Source of the DNA: LMUY01 sp964247705 | GTDB lineage: Bacteria; Pseudomonadota; Alphaproteobacteria; Acetobacterales; Acetobacteraceae | Assembly (NCBI GenBank): GCA_964247705.1 | Contig: CAXTVQ010000013.1 | Span: 11,542-75,541, forward strand | DNA length: 64,000 nucleotides | Direction: 5' to 3' | In this document: positions 16,812 to 25,843 of the stretch, in pieces | How positions within the stretch are numbered: the first letter of the stretch is position 1 | Layout: each line of letters starts with the position of its first letter | The notes under the pieces: generated by a model | The model's input: only the letters and a program-made list of their open reading frames with translations | What the model was told of the DNA's origin: nothing | Databases searched by the model: none | Program-made: the position numbers and the translations under genes

Positions 16812-18073
16812 GCCCTCCGGACGCCGGAGGAGACAGCGCGCCGAGCGATGCGACCGAACTGCCGCTCCCGAGCCGGCGCGGAACGGTTCTGGTCTATGCG
16901 CTGGCGTGCGGCATCATGGTCGGCAACCTGTATATCTGCCAGCCGCTGCTGCACGAGATCGCGCGCAACCTCTCCGTCGCCGAGCCGGTCGCCGGTCTGG
17001 TGAGCGTCGCGGCCCAGATCGGTTACGCGTTGGGGATCCTGCTGCTGGTGCCGCTGGCCGATATCGCGGAACCGCGGCGCCTGCTGCGGTGGCTGGTGCT
17101 GGCGACCACGGCCGGGCTGCTGCTGGCTGCGGTGGCGCCCGGCATCACCGTTCTGGTTGCGGCGAGCCTGGTGTTCGCGGCGGCCACCGTGGTGCCGCAG
17201 ATCCTCGTGCCGCTCGCCACCTCGCTCGTGCCGCCGGACCGCCGGGGCCGGGTCATCGCGTCGCTGCAGACGGGCTTCATCCTGGGCATCCTGCTGTCGC
17301 GGACGGTTGCCGGTGCGGTTGCCTCCGCCGCGGGGACATGGCGAGCGCCATTCTTCGTGGCGGCTATTGCCACAGGCCTGCTGTACTTCATCCTGCCGCG
17401 CTTCCTGCCGTCGGGCGCACGCGGCGCCGCCCGGTCCTACGGTTCATTGCTGCGGTCCTTGCTGCCGCTGCTCCGGTACGGCCCGCTCCGCACATCGATG
17501 GCGCTAGGCTTCTTCGTCTTCGGCGCGTTCTCGGTGTTCTGGTCCACGCTGGCGTTTCACTTGGCGTCACCGGCTTTCGGACTGGGCGTCGCCGCCACCG
17601 GGCTGTTCGGTTTGTGGGGCGCTCCTGGCGCGATCATGGCGCCGCTTGCGGGCCGCCTCGCCGACCGGGTCGGATCCGGCTGGGTCAACTTCGCTTCGCT
17701 GGTCTGCGCCGCCGCAGCATTCGCGGTTGCCGGAAGCTTCGGAATGACGCGGTTGCTGGCGTTGGTCGTCGCCGTGAACCTGCTAGATTTCGGCTTGCAG
17801 AGCGGTCAGATCGCCAACCAGACGCGCATCTTCGCGCTCGGGGCCGCCATACGGGCGCGGGTGAACACCGTCTACATGGTCGGTATGTTCGGCGGCGGCG
17901 CGTTTGGATCGCTGGCTGGGACCACCGCCTGGCATATCGCAGGCTGGCAGGGAGCGTGCGCCCTGGCACTTGGCCTGATGGCGCTTGCTGGCGTGGTCCT
18001 TGCGGTCTCCTCACTTCCGGTGCGACGAGACAGGGTTAGCAGCGTGCGGCCAGCGCCACCATTGCGGGAGTGA
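16808..18073 (+). CDS. MFS transporter (YnfM-like exporter)
   Basis: Major facilitator of 421 residues with about 12 hydrophobic segments. N-terminal MVGNLYICQPLLHEIA and the loop-2/3 region PLADIAEPRR match the group of drug/sugar-efflux MFS proteins that includes YnfM. ATGA overlap with msrC indicates coupled translation. The last 38 bp overlap convergently with the 3' end of the HyuB gene on the other strand, so the real stop at 18073 lies inside that gene. The cargo is unknown. Confidence 0.85.
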   Translation: MSPPDAGGDSAPSDATELPLPSRRGTVLVYALACGIMVGNLYICQPLLHEIARNLSVAEPVAGLVSVAAQIGYALGILLLVPLADIAEPRRLLRWLVLATTAGLLLAAVAPGITVLVAASLVFAAATVVPQILVPLATSLVPPDRRGRVIASLQTGFILGILLSRTVAGAVASAAGTWRAPFFVAAIATGLLYFILPRFLPSGARGAARSYGSLLRSLLPLLRYGPLRTSMALGFFVFGAFSVFWSTLAFHLASPAFGLGVAATGLFGLWGAPGAIMAPLAGRLADRVGSGWVNFASLVCAAAAFAVAGSFGMTRLLALVVAVNLLDFGLQSGQIANQTRIFALGAAIRARVNTVYMVGMFGGGAFGSLAGTTAWHIAGWQGACALALGLMALAGVVLAVSSLPVRRDRVSSVRPAPPLRE

Positions 18074-19973
18074 GCTGCCCCTTTTCGTCCACCAGCTTCG
18101 CACGCAGGGTGGCCAGACGGTGCGCGCGCAATCCGTCCGGCGCTTGCAGGGCCGCCGTGGCAAGTGCCGCGCGTGCGTCGTCCGGCCAACGTGCCGCGAT
18201 CGCCAGCCGCGCGGGGCCCAGATCAAACGGCGCCGGCGCCGGGCGTGGCTCTGCACGCAGCCGAGCCGTGGCTGGCCCGTCGACCGAACCCTCTGCGATG
18301 GCGACCCCATACTCCGTGCGGGCCTGCGCCTCGGTGATCAGCGCGTCCAGCACCTCGGCCAGGACGAGCGCCGGGTCACGGGTCCACGGGTCGCCGAAGC
18401 CGCCGCCGCTGGGTGTCACCATCCGCAGCGTGTCGGCGGGGGCGAGGTGCAGCACGTCGATCTTGCCGATGTCGCGCTCCTCTCCGGCCGCACTTTGCAG
18501 CGTGGTCGTAGCCGAGCGTCCGGCCGCACCGCCGGCGACACCCCAGGGCTGCAAGTGGAACCGGTCCAACCCGCGCACCGTCATGATCGCCGGCAGGCCG
18601 CGGTTCTCCATCTCGATGCGGATGCCGTAGCCGCCGCGGTGGCGGCCGGGCGCGGCGCTGCCGGGTTCGTAGTGCCAGCGCCGGATCAGCAGATCGGTCT
18701 CCGTCTCCACCACCTCCACCGGCGCCGAGCGCAGGAACGCGACGGGCTGGTCGATGCCGTCGATCCCGTCCGCGTGGCATCGCCCGCCGCTGCCGCCGAT
18801 GAAGGGTTCGACCACGCTCACATGGCGCTTGCCCGTCGCCTCGTCCGGTGCGGACACGGAGATGATCCCTGCCTGCCCCGACCCGGCGGCGCACAATGCG
18901 CCCGGCACGGCCTGGTTCAGGCATCCCAGGATCGTGTCGTACACCCGCATCACCGCCACCCAGCGGTTGCCCATCGCGGCCGGGAAGCGTGCGCTCATCA
19001 GGGTGCCCGGTGGCGCAAAGGTGCTGATCGGCCGAATGATGCCGCCCGTCATCGGCACCGTGGGTTCGACCGTCTGGATGTAGTTGATCACGGGCATGCA
19101 CAGGAACGGGTGCGCCCGCTCGCTGGTGGTGAAGTTCACCGCCTGCATCACCTGCGGGTCGCTGCCGGTGAAATCCATCGCCAGCGTGCCGTCGCCGACC
19201 GCCATCGCGGCGTGCATGAAGATCGGCTCGCCACCGCCCGCTGCCTCGAGGTAGTCGCAGAACTCGTAGTGCCCGGGAGTCAGGCGGCGGATCGCCTGGC
19301 GCGCCTTGAGTTCGGAGAGCAGGGTCACGTCGGCCACGCTCGCCAGCACGTCGGCGGCGCCGTAGCGGTCGCACAATTCCTGCATGCGCCGCTCCAGCAG
19401 CGCCAGGCCTGACAGCATCGCCTGCAGGTCGCCCCAGATCAGGTCTGGGATGCGCGAGTTGTCGGCGAAGAAGTGCCATAGCTGCTCGTTCAGCACGCCC
19501 GCGCGGTAGAGCAGGTTCGGGCGGATGCGCACGCCTTCCTGGAACACCTCGTAGTTGGACGGCGCGATGCTGCCCGCGACCGAGCCGCCGATATCGGTCG
19601 CGTGGATGAACGCCCAGGCCAGGGCCACCACCTGCCCGCCCTGGAACACGGGGCGCAGCAGGTGGATGTCCATCGTGTGCGTGCACAGCGCGTCGCCGGA
19701 GAACGGGTCGTTGCTGATGACCACGTCGCCGGGCTGCAGGCGGTGCAGCCCGATCTCGTCGGCCAGCCCGCGCACGTTCTGGCACACGGAGGAGGTGACG
19801 CCGGAGCGCATCGGGTAGGCGAAGAACTCGCCGTCCACGCTGGCCAGCGCCACCTGGAAGTCCTGCGTCTGCTTGACGAAGGTGGTGTAGGCGGTGCGGT
19901 AGGCGACGTTGCTCGCCTCCTCCGCGATGGCGGCGAAGCGGTTGCGCATGACCTCGGTGCGGACGGGATCCAT
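18036..19973 (-). CDS. Hydantoinase B / N-methylhydantoinase beta subunit
   Basis: HyuB-family subunit of an ATP-dependent hydantoinase/oxoprolinase, 645 residues. Family markers: MDPVRTEVMRNRFAAIAEEA at the N-terminus, VISNDPFSGDALCTHTMD, AFIHATDIGG and TPSGGGFGDPWTRDP. The ATG at 19973 is chosen because the conserved N-terminus begins there; upstream sequence belongs to hyuA in another frame. It starts 5 bp after the HyuA stop and works with it as a heteromer. Unlike the fused enzyme at the left edge, this system keeps the subunits separate. C-terminal 38 bp overlap the convergent MFS gene. Confidence 0.93.
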   Translation of the reverse strand: MDPVRTEVMRNRFAAIAEEASNVAYRTAYTTFVKQTQDFQVALASVDGEFFAYPMRSGVTSSVCQNVRGLADEIGLHRLQPGDVVISNDPFSGDALCTHTMDIHLLRPVFQGGQVVALAWAFIHATDIGGSVAGSIAPSNYEVFQEGVRIRPNLLYRAGVLNEQLWHFFADNSRIPDLIWGDLQAMLSGLALLERRMQELCDRYGAADVLASVADVTLLSELKARQAIRRLTPGHYEFCDYLEAAGGGEPIFMHAAMAVGDGTLAMDFTGSDPQVMQAVNFTTSERAHPFLCMPVINYIQTVEPTVPMTGGIIRPISTFAPPGTLMSARFPAAMGNRWVAVMRVYDTILGCLNQAVPGALCAAGSGQAGIISVSAPDEATGKRHVSVVEPFIGGSGGRCHADGIDGIDQPVAFLRSAPVEVVETETDLLIRRWHYEPGSAAPGRHRGGYGIRIEMENRGLPAIMTVRGLDRFHLQPWGVAGGAAGRSATTTLQSAAGEERDIGKIDVLHLAPADTLRMVTPSGGGFGDPWTRDPALVLAEVLDALITEAQARTEYGVAIAEGSVDGPATARLRAEPRPAPAPFDLGPARLAIAARWPDDARAALATAALQAPDGLRAHRLATLRAKLVDEKGQLTPAMVALAARC

Positions 19974-19978
19974 TAGGC

Positions 19979-21994
19979 TCAGCCTTTCCTGTGCAGCAGC
20001 AGGTCGCCGTACGGTCCGAGGCTGGCGCGGAACGCCGGCGGCACGACCACGGTCGCCGTCTCCTGCTGCACGATCGCCGGGCCGTTCGTGGTCCAGCCGC
20101 GCGGCAGGGTTGCCCAGTCGAACACGGCCGTATCGTGCCACGCGCCATCGAACCGCACGGGACGGCGCTGCGGCTTGATGTCGGTCACGCCGGTGGAAGG
20201 GGCCACGGCGGCCGGCCCCGGCAAGAGGCCGCGCACGCGCAGCCGCAGCGCGATGACCTCGATCGCCGCACCCGGCGTGGAGTGCCCGAACCGGCGGTGG
20301 TGCTCGCCGTGGAACGCCTCGGCAATCTGGCCCAAGCCGGCGCGCTCCGGCAGGGCCACGGGGATATCGAAGGATTGCCCCGCGTAGCGCACGTCGGCCA
20401 AATGAAGGGTGGCTGGCGTGGCGGACGCTGCCTGATCGCGCAGCCACTGCTCGCCGGTGGCCTGCAGCGTGGCGAAGGTGCTTGCCACCGCCGCATCATC
20501 CAGCGCCGTGCCGTGCACGTTGCGCACGGCGTCGTACAGCAGATCGGACACGAGGCCGCCATAGGCGCAGAACACGGCGGACAGGCGCGGCACGATCACG
20601 CGGCCGATGCCGACCTCCTCCGCCAGCAAGGGGCCGTGGATCGCGCCGGCGCCGCCGAAGATCATCAGCGTCAGCTCGGCCGGGGACACGCCGAGGCGGG
20701 CGATGAACGGCAGTGCACTGGCGAGCATGTTCGCCGTCGCCACGGCCACCACCGCCTCCGCGGCCCCTACTGCGTCCCGCCCGATTGCTGCCGCCACGGG
20801 TGCCAGGCTTGCCTCGGCCAGGCCGTGATCCAGCCGCAACCCGCCGGCCAGCGGTGCATCGGCGGACAGATAGCCGCACAGCAGATAAGCGTCGGAGACG
20901 GTGGGCCGGGTGCCGCCGCGGCCATAGCAGGCGGGGCCGGGCCGCGCGCCGGCCGAGTGCGGGCCGACCTTCAGCACGCCGTCGTCCAGCCAGGCGACGG
21001 AGCCGCCGCCGGCGCCGATCGCCTCGATCGCGGTGACCGGCATCATGATGGGGAAGTCCCCTACCCTGCCGTCCAGCGACGTCATCGCCTGGCCGCCGCT
21101 GATCAGCGAGATGTCCGTGCTGGTGCCGCCCATGTCCATGGTCAGCAGGTTGGGCTCACCCAGCGTGGCCCCGAGCGAGGCCGCCGCCGTCACCCCCGCC
21201 GCCGGGCCGGAGAGCAGCGTGTGGATCGGCATGCGCGTGGCTTCCGCCGCCGCCATCACGCCGCCATTGGATTTCGTGACCAGCAAGCGGGCAAGCGGCA
21301 GGCGCTCGGCCAGCCAGCGTTCCAGTTCGGCGATGTAGCCGGACATGGACTGCCGCGCGTAGGCGTTGAGCAGCGCGGCGCTGGCGCGTTCGTATTCGGA
21401 TTGCTGCGGCCAGACCTGGTGCGACAACACGACGTCCACCGGGCCCAGCGCGTTGGCGATGGCGGACGCCGCCTCCAGCTCGTGGGCCGGGTTGCGGTAG
21501 CTGTGCAGGAAGCACACGGCCAAGGCAGCAGCCCCATCCGCCAGCGCTTGGCGCGCGGCAGCGGCGACAGAGGCCGGGTCCAGCGGACGGTCCGCCGTGC
21601 CGTCCGCCAACATGCGCTCGTCCACCTCGTAGACGCGGTGGCGCGGGATCAGCGGCGCGGCGCGGCGGGCGAACAGATCCACCGGGCGGTCCACCCGCAG
21701 CCGCGCGATGCCCAGGATGTCACGGAACCCGGCTGTCACCAGCAGGGCCAGCGGCGGCCCGCTGCGTTCGATCACCGCGTTGGTGGACACGGTGGTGCCG
21801 TGCACGACCAGCATCGGCGCGTCCGCCCGGATGCGCCCGTCCGCCAGCAGCATCTCGAGCCCGCGGCACACGGCCTGGGCGAAGCCGGGCGGCGACGAAG
21901 GCAGCTTCATCTGGTCGACAGGGCGGCCGGCGCTGCCGTCCCAGATCGCGAAATCCGTGAACGTGCCGCCGATGTCGATGCCGACGCGCTGCAC
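19979..21994 (-). CDS. Hydantoinase A / N-methylhydantoinase alpha subunit
   Basis: HyuA-family ATP-dependent subunit, 671 residues, with actin-like fold: VGIDIGGTFTDFAIWDG at the extreme N-terminus (phosphate-binding loop), TMDMGGTSTDISLI, GAGGGSVAWLD, and the central VVHGTTVSTNA. The GTG start is set by the N-terminal IGIDIGGT-type motif and lies 4 bp after the transporter's stop. Probable unit: MHS transporter imports a cyclic amide, HyuA/HyuB open it with ATP. The exact substrate (hydantoin, N-methylhydantoin, oxoproline or an aromatic ketone carboxylation activity seen in relatives) is undecided. Confidence 0.93.
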   Translation of the reverse strand: MQRVGIDIGGTFTDFAIWDGSAGRPVDQMKLPSSPPGFAQAVCRGLEMLLADGRIRADAPMLVVHGTTVSTNAVIERSGPPLALLVTAGFRDILGIARLRVDRPVDLFARRAAPLIPRHRVYEVDERMLADGTADRPLDPASVAAAARQALADGAAALAVCFLHSYRNPAHELEAASAIANALGPVDVVLSHQVWPQQSEYERASAALLNAYARQSMSGYIAELERWLAERLPLARLLVTKSNGGVMAAAEATRMPIHTLLSGPAAGVTAAASLGATLGEPNLLTMDMGGTSTDISLISGGQAMTSLDGRVGDFPIMMPVTAIEAIGAGGGSVAWLDDGVLKVGPHSAGARPGPACYGRGGTRPTVSDAYLLCGYLSADAPLAGGLRLDHGLAEASLAPVAAAIGRDAVGAAEAVVAVATANMLASALPFIARLGVSPAELTLMIFGGAGAIHGPLLAEEVGIGRVIVPRLSAVFCAYGGLVSDLLYDAVRNVHGTALDDAAVASTFATLQATGEQWLRDQAASATPATLHLADVRYAGQSFDIPVALPERAGLGQIAEAFHGEHHRRFGHSTPGAAIEVIALRLRVRGLLPGPAAVAPSTGVTDIKPQRRPVRFDGAWHDTAVFDWATLPRGWTTNGPAIVQQETATVVVPPAFRASLGPYGDLLLHRKG

Positions 21995-21998
21995 CGGG

Positions 21999-23288
21999 CT
22001 AATCCAGCGCCCGCCCGCGCGTTTCCGGCATGCGGATGAACACCAGCAGCGAGACGGCACAGATCAGCATCACGTAGCCGGCGATCGCCCAATCGGCCCC
22101 GGCGCGCTGCAGGGCGGTGACGATCAGCGGTGCGGTGCCACCGAAGATGGCACTGCACAGGGCGTAGGGCAGACCTATGCCAGAGGTGCGCACTGCGGCG
22201 GGGAACAACTCGCACAGCAGCGGCGCGATGATCGAGTTGCTGCACGCGATCAGCAGGATGCCGACCACGTCCACGAACACGAACATGCCGAACCCGGCAC
22301 CGTGCAGCAGCATCAGCAGCGGGTAGGCCAGCAGCAGGAAGCCGCCGACCGCTACGTATAGCAGCGGCTTGCGCCCGACCCGGTCCGACAAGGCGGCCAG
22401 CAGCGGGATCGCCGCCGTGTAGACGGCCAGCGCGATCGTGCTGCCGAGCAGGCCAAGCCGGATCGGCACGCCACCGCCCAGCGCCGCATAGCCCGGCAGG
22501 AACACCGTCCATAGATAGAACTGCACCGTCCCGGCCTGGATGACGAACACGTACGCCGATTCCCGCGGGTGCGCCCGCACCGCCTCCGTGAGCGGGTGCC
22601 GCGAGATCCGGCCAGCCGCCGCTACGCGCTCGAAGCTCGGCGTCTCCGGCAGGCGCCAGCGCAAATAGAGGCCATACACCGCGCCAAGAGCGCCCAACAG
22701 GAACGGCACCCGCCAGCCCCACTGGGCCAGCGCCGGCTGCGGGATCAGCCCCGTGGTCGCCGCGGCGACGCCGGTGGCGATCAGGATCGCGAGCCCGATC
22801 GAAACCATCTGCGCCGAGGACACGAACGCCCGGCGCGCGGTCGGCGCGTGCTCCACCAGGTAGACCGACGAGCCTTGGAACTCGCCCCCGGTAGAGAACC
22901 CCTGCAGCATGCGGGCGACCAGCAGCATGATCGGCGCCGCGATCCCCGCCGTGGCAAACGGCGGCGTGAGCGCCACGATCAGGCTGCCGGCGCCCATCAT
23001 GATGATCGTCGCGGCCAGCATCTGCCGCCGCCCATACCGGTCCGCCAGCGGCGAAAGCACGATAGAGCCGAGCGGGCGCATCAGGAAGCCGACCGCATAG
23101 GCCAGCAGCACGCCGATCAGGGACGTCGCCGGGTTGCTGGCGGGCACGATCTGCGCCGCAAACACGGGGGCGAGCAGGCCGTAGATCGTCCAGTCATACC
23201 ACTCGATGAGGTTGCCGAACGCCCCGCCGAGAATGATGGGGCGCAGCGAGGCGGGCCGGGTTGCAATTACGTCTTGTTCCGCGCTCAT
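21999..23288 (-). CDS. MFS transporter, metabolite:H+ symporter (MHS/ProP-like)
   Basis: Inner-membrane symporter of 429 residues with about 12 transmembrane segments. The N-terminal FGNLIEWYDWTIYGLLAPVF is the hallmark of the MHS family (ProP, ShiA, KgtP relatives), followed by FLMRPLGSIVLSPLADRYGR (loop 2/3 motif) and RMLQGFSTGGEFQGSSVYL. It is the first gene of the transporter-HyuA-HyuB operon, implying import of the hydantoinase substrate. Upstream lies a strong hairpin that separates it from the sulfonate cluster. Confidence 0.9.
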   Translation of the reverse strand: MSAEQDVIATRPASLRPIILGGAFGNLIEWYDWTIYGLLAPVFAAQIVPASNPATSLIGVLLAYAVGFLMRPLGSIVLSPLADRYGRRQMLAATIIMMGAGSLIVALTPPFATAGIAAPIMLLVARMLQGFSTGGEFQGSSVYLVEHAPTARRAFVSSAQMVSIGLAILIATGVAAATTGLIPQPALAQWGWRVPFLLGALGAVYGLYLRWRLPETPSFERVAAAGRISRHPLTEAVRAHPRESAYVFVIQAGTVQFYLWTVFLPGYAALGGGVPIRLGLLGSTIALAVYTAAIPLLAALSDRVGRKPLLYVAVGGFLLLAYPLLMLLHGAGFGMFVFVDVVGILLIACSNSIIAPLLCELFPAAVRTSGIGLPYALCSAIFGGTAPLIVTALQRAGADWAIAGYVMLICAVSLLVFIRMPETRGRALD

Positions 23289-23370
23289 CCCCTGCCCCCT
23301 GCCGACCCGTCTTGCCTTTCAATTACCGTGCCATTCCGGCCCCGGTGCAAGGGGTGAAACAAGGCGAGCG

Positions 23371-23406
23371 CAGTGTGGAGCCCTCGCTCGTGAGGGCTCC
23401 ACACTG
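23371..23406 (-). terminator. 15-bp perfect stem-loop after the sulfonate monooxygenase
   Basis: CAGTGTGGAGCCCTC and GAGGGCTCCACACTG form a perfect 15-bp stem around a GCTCGT loop, 3 bp after the stop codon of the monooxygenase gene. There is no T-tract, so it may act as an mRNA-stabilising 3' end, a bidirectional terminator, or be a dispersed repeat with only one copy in this window. Confidence 0.6.
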
Positions 23407-23408
23407 AC

Positions 23409-24521
23409 TCACTCGGCTGCAGCCGCCGCCGTTCTGCGGCCAGCGACCAGCGCGCGCACACGGGGGAGCAGTTCGCGCCCGTACTGGATCGCGTCGACCC
23501 ACGGATCGAAGCCGCGGATCAGGAACGTGGTGATGCCGAGGTCGTAGTAATCCAGCATCGCCTCTGCCACCTGGTCCGGCGTGCCGACCAACCCGGTGGA
23601 ATTGCCTTGCGCCCCGGTCAGGGCCGCGATCCCGGTCCACAACCGCTTATCGAGCCGTGACCCTTGCGCCGCGGCGGCGAGCAACCGGCGCGAGCCCTCG
23701 TTGGCCGGGGCCTGCTGACGCTCCCGCGCGTTGTTGGGCGAACGGCCACTGCCGCCGCCGGCCTTCAGCGCGCGGGCCTGCTCCAGGATGGCGTCGGCCT
23801 TGGCCCAGGCCTGCGCCTCGGTGTCCGCCAGCACCGGACGGAGCGAGAGGCTGAAGCGCGGCTGGCGGCCGTGTGGCGCGGCAGCGGCGCGGATGCGGGC
23901 TACCAGGCTGCGCACTTGGTCGTAGGTTTCACCCCACAGCGCGTAGACGTCGGCGTGCTTGCCGGCCACCGGGATCGCCGCCTCCGACGCGCCGCCGAAG
24001 TAGACCGGGATGCCGGCGGGGTTGTACGGCTTCAGGTCGCCGAAGCCGCGCTCCACCTGGTAATACTTCCCGGCGTAGTCGAAGGGCGCGCCCGCCGTCC
24101 ATTCCTGCCGCAGGATGTCGAGGTATTCGCTCGTGCGGGCGTAGCGTTCGTCCTTGGTCAAGTGGTCGCCGTCCTGCGCCAGCTCGACGTCGTTGCCGCC
24201 GGTGATGATGTGCACCGCCGCGCGGCCGCGGGAGAAATGATCGAGCGTCGCGAGCTGCCGGGCGGCGAGCGTGGGCGCGGTGAAGCCTGGGCGATGGGCG
24301 ATCATGAGGCCCAGCCTATCCGTCACGGACGCGATGTGCTGGCCGACCAGGATGCTCTCGGCGGAGGTGGAGTTGAACGCGATGAGCACGCGGTCGAACC
24401 CGACATGCTCATGCGCCTTGGCGACGGCCTCGACGTAGCCCGGGTCGAGTGCCGGCCCGGTGCGGCGCATGGTCTCGGAGGAGTTGAAGTGGCCGACATA
24501 GCCGATGAATTCGACGGTCAT
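23409..24521 (-). CDS. LLM flavin-dependent monooxygenase, alkanesulfonate-type (SsuD-like)
   Basis: FMNH2-dependent monooxygenase of 370 residues that would release sulfite from an organosulfonate. Segments typical of the SsuD group: RPGFTAPTLAARQLATLDHF, RAAVHIITGGNDVELAQDGD, YFGGASEAAIPVAGKHADVY and GTPDQVAEAMLDYYDLGI. The N-terminus EFIGYVGHFNSSE departs from E. coli SsuD, so another sulfonate or sulfone is possible. It is the last gene after the Ssu-like transporter genes, 31 bp downstream of the binding protein, and is followed by a strong stem-loop. The reduced flavin must come from a separate reductase; none is in this cluster. Confidence 0.88.
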   Translation of the reverse strand: MTVEFIGYVGHFNSSETMRRTGPALDPGYVEAVAKAHEHVGFDRVLIAFNSTSAESILVGQHIASVTDRLGLMIAHRPGFTAPTLAARQLATLDHFSRGRAAVHIITGGNDVELAQDGDHLTKDERYARTSEYLDILRQEWTAGAPFDYAGKYYQVERGFGDLKPYNPAGIPVYFGGASEAAIPVAGKHADVYALWGETYDQVRSLVARIRAAAAPHGRQPRFSLSLRPVLADTEAQAWAKADAILEQARALKAGGGSGRSPNNARERQQAPANEGSRRLLAAAAQGSRLDKRLWTGIAALTGAQGNSTGLVGTPDQVAEAMLDYYDLGITTFLIRGFDPWVDAIQYGRELLPRVRALVAGRRTAAAAAE

Positions 24522-24552
24522 GCGGAGCGTCTCCAGAGGGGAAAGGAAGGGA

Positions 24553-25497
24553 TCAGCCGGTCAGGGTGCCATTGAAGGAGGCATCGAACGCGGGGCCGGC
24601 GTCCAACCGGGCGTGGATGACGCCGGCAGCCAGATAACGGTCGGCGGTCCTCTGCTCGTCCGCGATCACCCGCGCGTCGATCGGCACCGGCGCCGGGGCG
24701 TCGGTGTCGAACACGAGCCTTGCCACACGCTGCTCGACGCCGATCTCGGCCGCCAGCGCGCGGGCATAATCGTCCGGATGCGCCTGTGCCCAGCGCCGGG
24801 CCACCGCCAGCCGGTGCGAGAAATCCAGCAACGCGTCTCGCCGGCGGGCGATCGCGTCGTTGGTGGCGACAAGGTAGGACAGGCCGGACGTCAGACCTCC
24901 ACTGCCGTCCACCAACACCCGCATCTGGTCGATCAGCCGCGCCTCGGCCACGTAAACGCCCCAGGAGCACCAGGCATCCACCGCGCCCGTGCTCAACGCC
25001 GTCTTCGCCTCTCCCGGCATCAGGTTGGCGATCTTGATCGCGGTGAAGGGCCAGCCTTGCGCTTCGGCGATGGCCAGCACCAGCGAGTGCCCGATCGACC
25101 CGCGGTTGACGGCGACCGTGCGGCCCTTGAGGTCGGCCACCGACCGGATGGGCGAGGCCTGGCCCACCAGGACGGCCGTCCCCGCGCCCGTCGTGCGGAT
25201 GGGAGCGACGATGCGGGCCTGCAGCCCGGCCGCGAGCGCAAACGTGGTCGGCGCGTCGCCGGCGAAGGCCAGGTCGACCGCATTGGCGTTCAGTGCCTCC
25301 AACACGGGTGCGGCCGCAGCAAACTGGTTCCATTCCAACGTATATGGCAGGCCGTCGAGCACGCCTGCCGCGCTCATCAGGGATTGCGTGCCGCCCTTCT
25401 GGTCGCCCGCACGCAGGGTGATGGCGGCGGCCGAGGCCCGGCCGCCGAGCAATGCGGCTGCCGCGAGCCCGGTGACGACCTGCCGCCGCGTGTTCAC
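24553..25497 (-). CDS. ABC transporter substrate-binding protein, sulfonate/nitrate/taurine type
   Basis: Periplasmic binding protein of 314 residues, SsuA/TauA class. MNTRRQVVTGLAAAALLGG resembles a twin-arginine (Tat) signal with TRRQVVT. The mature part has LRAGDQKGGTQSL, the family IGDQKGG-like start, then LAFAGDAPTTFALAAG and VAVNRGSIGHSLVL. The GTG at 25497 is used because its first bases overlap the TGA of the preceding small gene (GTGA) and because it places the signal peptide correctly; GTG codons slightly upstream cannot be excluded. Delivers ligand to the SsuC/SsuB-like transporter encoded upstream. Confidence 0.87.
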   Translation of the reverse strand: MNTRRQVVTGLAAAALLGGRASAAAITLRAGDQKGGTQSLMSAAGVLDGLPYTLEWNQFAAAAPVLEALNANAVDLAFAGDAPTTFALAAGLQARIVAPIRTTGAGTAVLVGQASPIRSVADLKGRTVAVNRGSIGHSLVLAIAEAQGWPFTAIKIANLMPGEAKTALSTGAVDAWCSWGVYVAEARLIDQMRVLVDGSGGLTSGLSYLVATNDAIARRRDALLDFSHRLAVARRWAQAHPDDYARALAAEIGVEQRVARLVFDTDAPAPVPIDARVIADEQRTADRYLAAGVIHARLDAGPAFDASFNGTLTG

Positions 25498-25736
25498 GAC
25501 GGTGACCCGGACAAGCCCAGCACCGCGCGCTGCTGCGGCAGCGGCCGCACGTCTCTGAGCCGGCCCGTCGTGAACAGGTGCTGAACTGCACTCCTGAGAT
25601 CGTCCAGGGAGCGCCACGTGCTCTCGTCCAGCTCCTCGACGTTCATGTGGACAGCGCGGAAACGGAACCCGCCGCCGATGGTGATCGCCGCACCAACGAA
25701 GGTTCCGCCTACCTCAATGACATTGGACTTAATCAT
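25494..25736 (-). CDS. Small unknown protein inside the sulfonate cluster, about 80 aa
   Basis: Family not recognised. The product begins MIKSNVIEVGGTFVGAAI, with a compact central segment (FRFRAVHMNVEELDEST) and a basic C-terminus; no transmembrane helix or cysteine motif. The ATG at 25736 has AGGTGG 5 bases upstream; an alternative GTG at 25745 would add three residues. Its stop overlaps the GTG of the binding-protein gene (GTGA), so it is probably translated and couples translation of that gene. It lies just downstream of an intrinsic-terminator hairpin, so it may be a leader gene for the distal half of the operon. Codon pattern is consistent with coding sequence, but start and function are uncertain. 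Confidence 0.6.
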   Translation of the reverse strand: MIKSNVIEVGGTFVGAAITIGGGFRFRAVHMNVEELDESTWRSLDDLRSAVQHLFTTGRLRDVRPLPQQRAVLGLSGSPS

Positions 25737-25765
25737 CTTCGCCACCTTGCCAAATTAGGTTGGTC

Positions 25766-25792
25766 AAAAGCGCCGTCCGGGTTTGACGGCGC
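25766..25792 (-). terminator. Intrinsic terminator between transporter and binding-protein genes
   Basis: On the minus strand GCGCCGTC, AAACCCG, GACGGCGC forms a perfect 8-bp GC-rich stem with a 7-base loop, followed directly by TTTT. It lies 51 bp past the ATPase stop and 29 bp before the next start codon. It could be a partial terminator or attenuator dividing permease/ATPase from the small gene, binding protein and monooxygenase. Confidence 0.65.
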
Positions 25793-25843
25793 CAAATCGG
25801 AGAGGCTGGATCCTGCGGCAACCGCACTGGGAACCGTGACGGG

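Noticed and set aside
18036..20447. 803-codon form of HyuB
   Set aside because: The extra 158 residues lie inside hyuA in another frame; the conserved HyuB N-terminus starts at 19973.
19991..22039. 682-codon plus-strand frame opposite hyuA
   Set aside because: The minus-strand HyuA has conserved ATP-binding motifs; this frame is Arg/Gln/Gly-rich without any domain.
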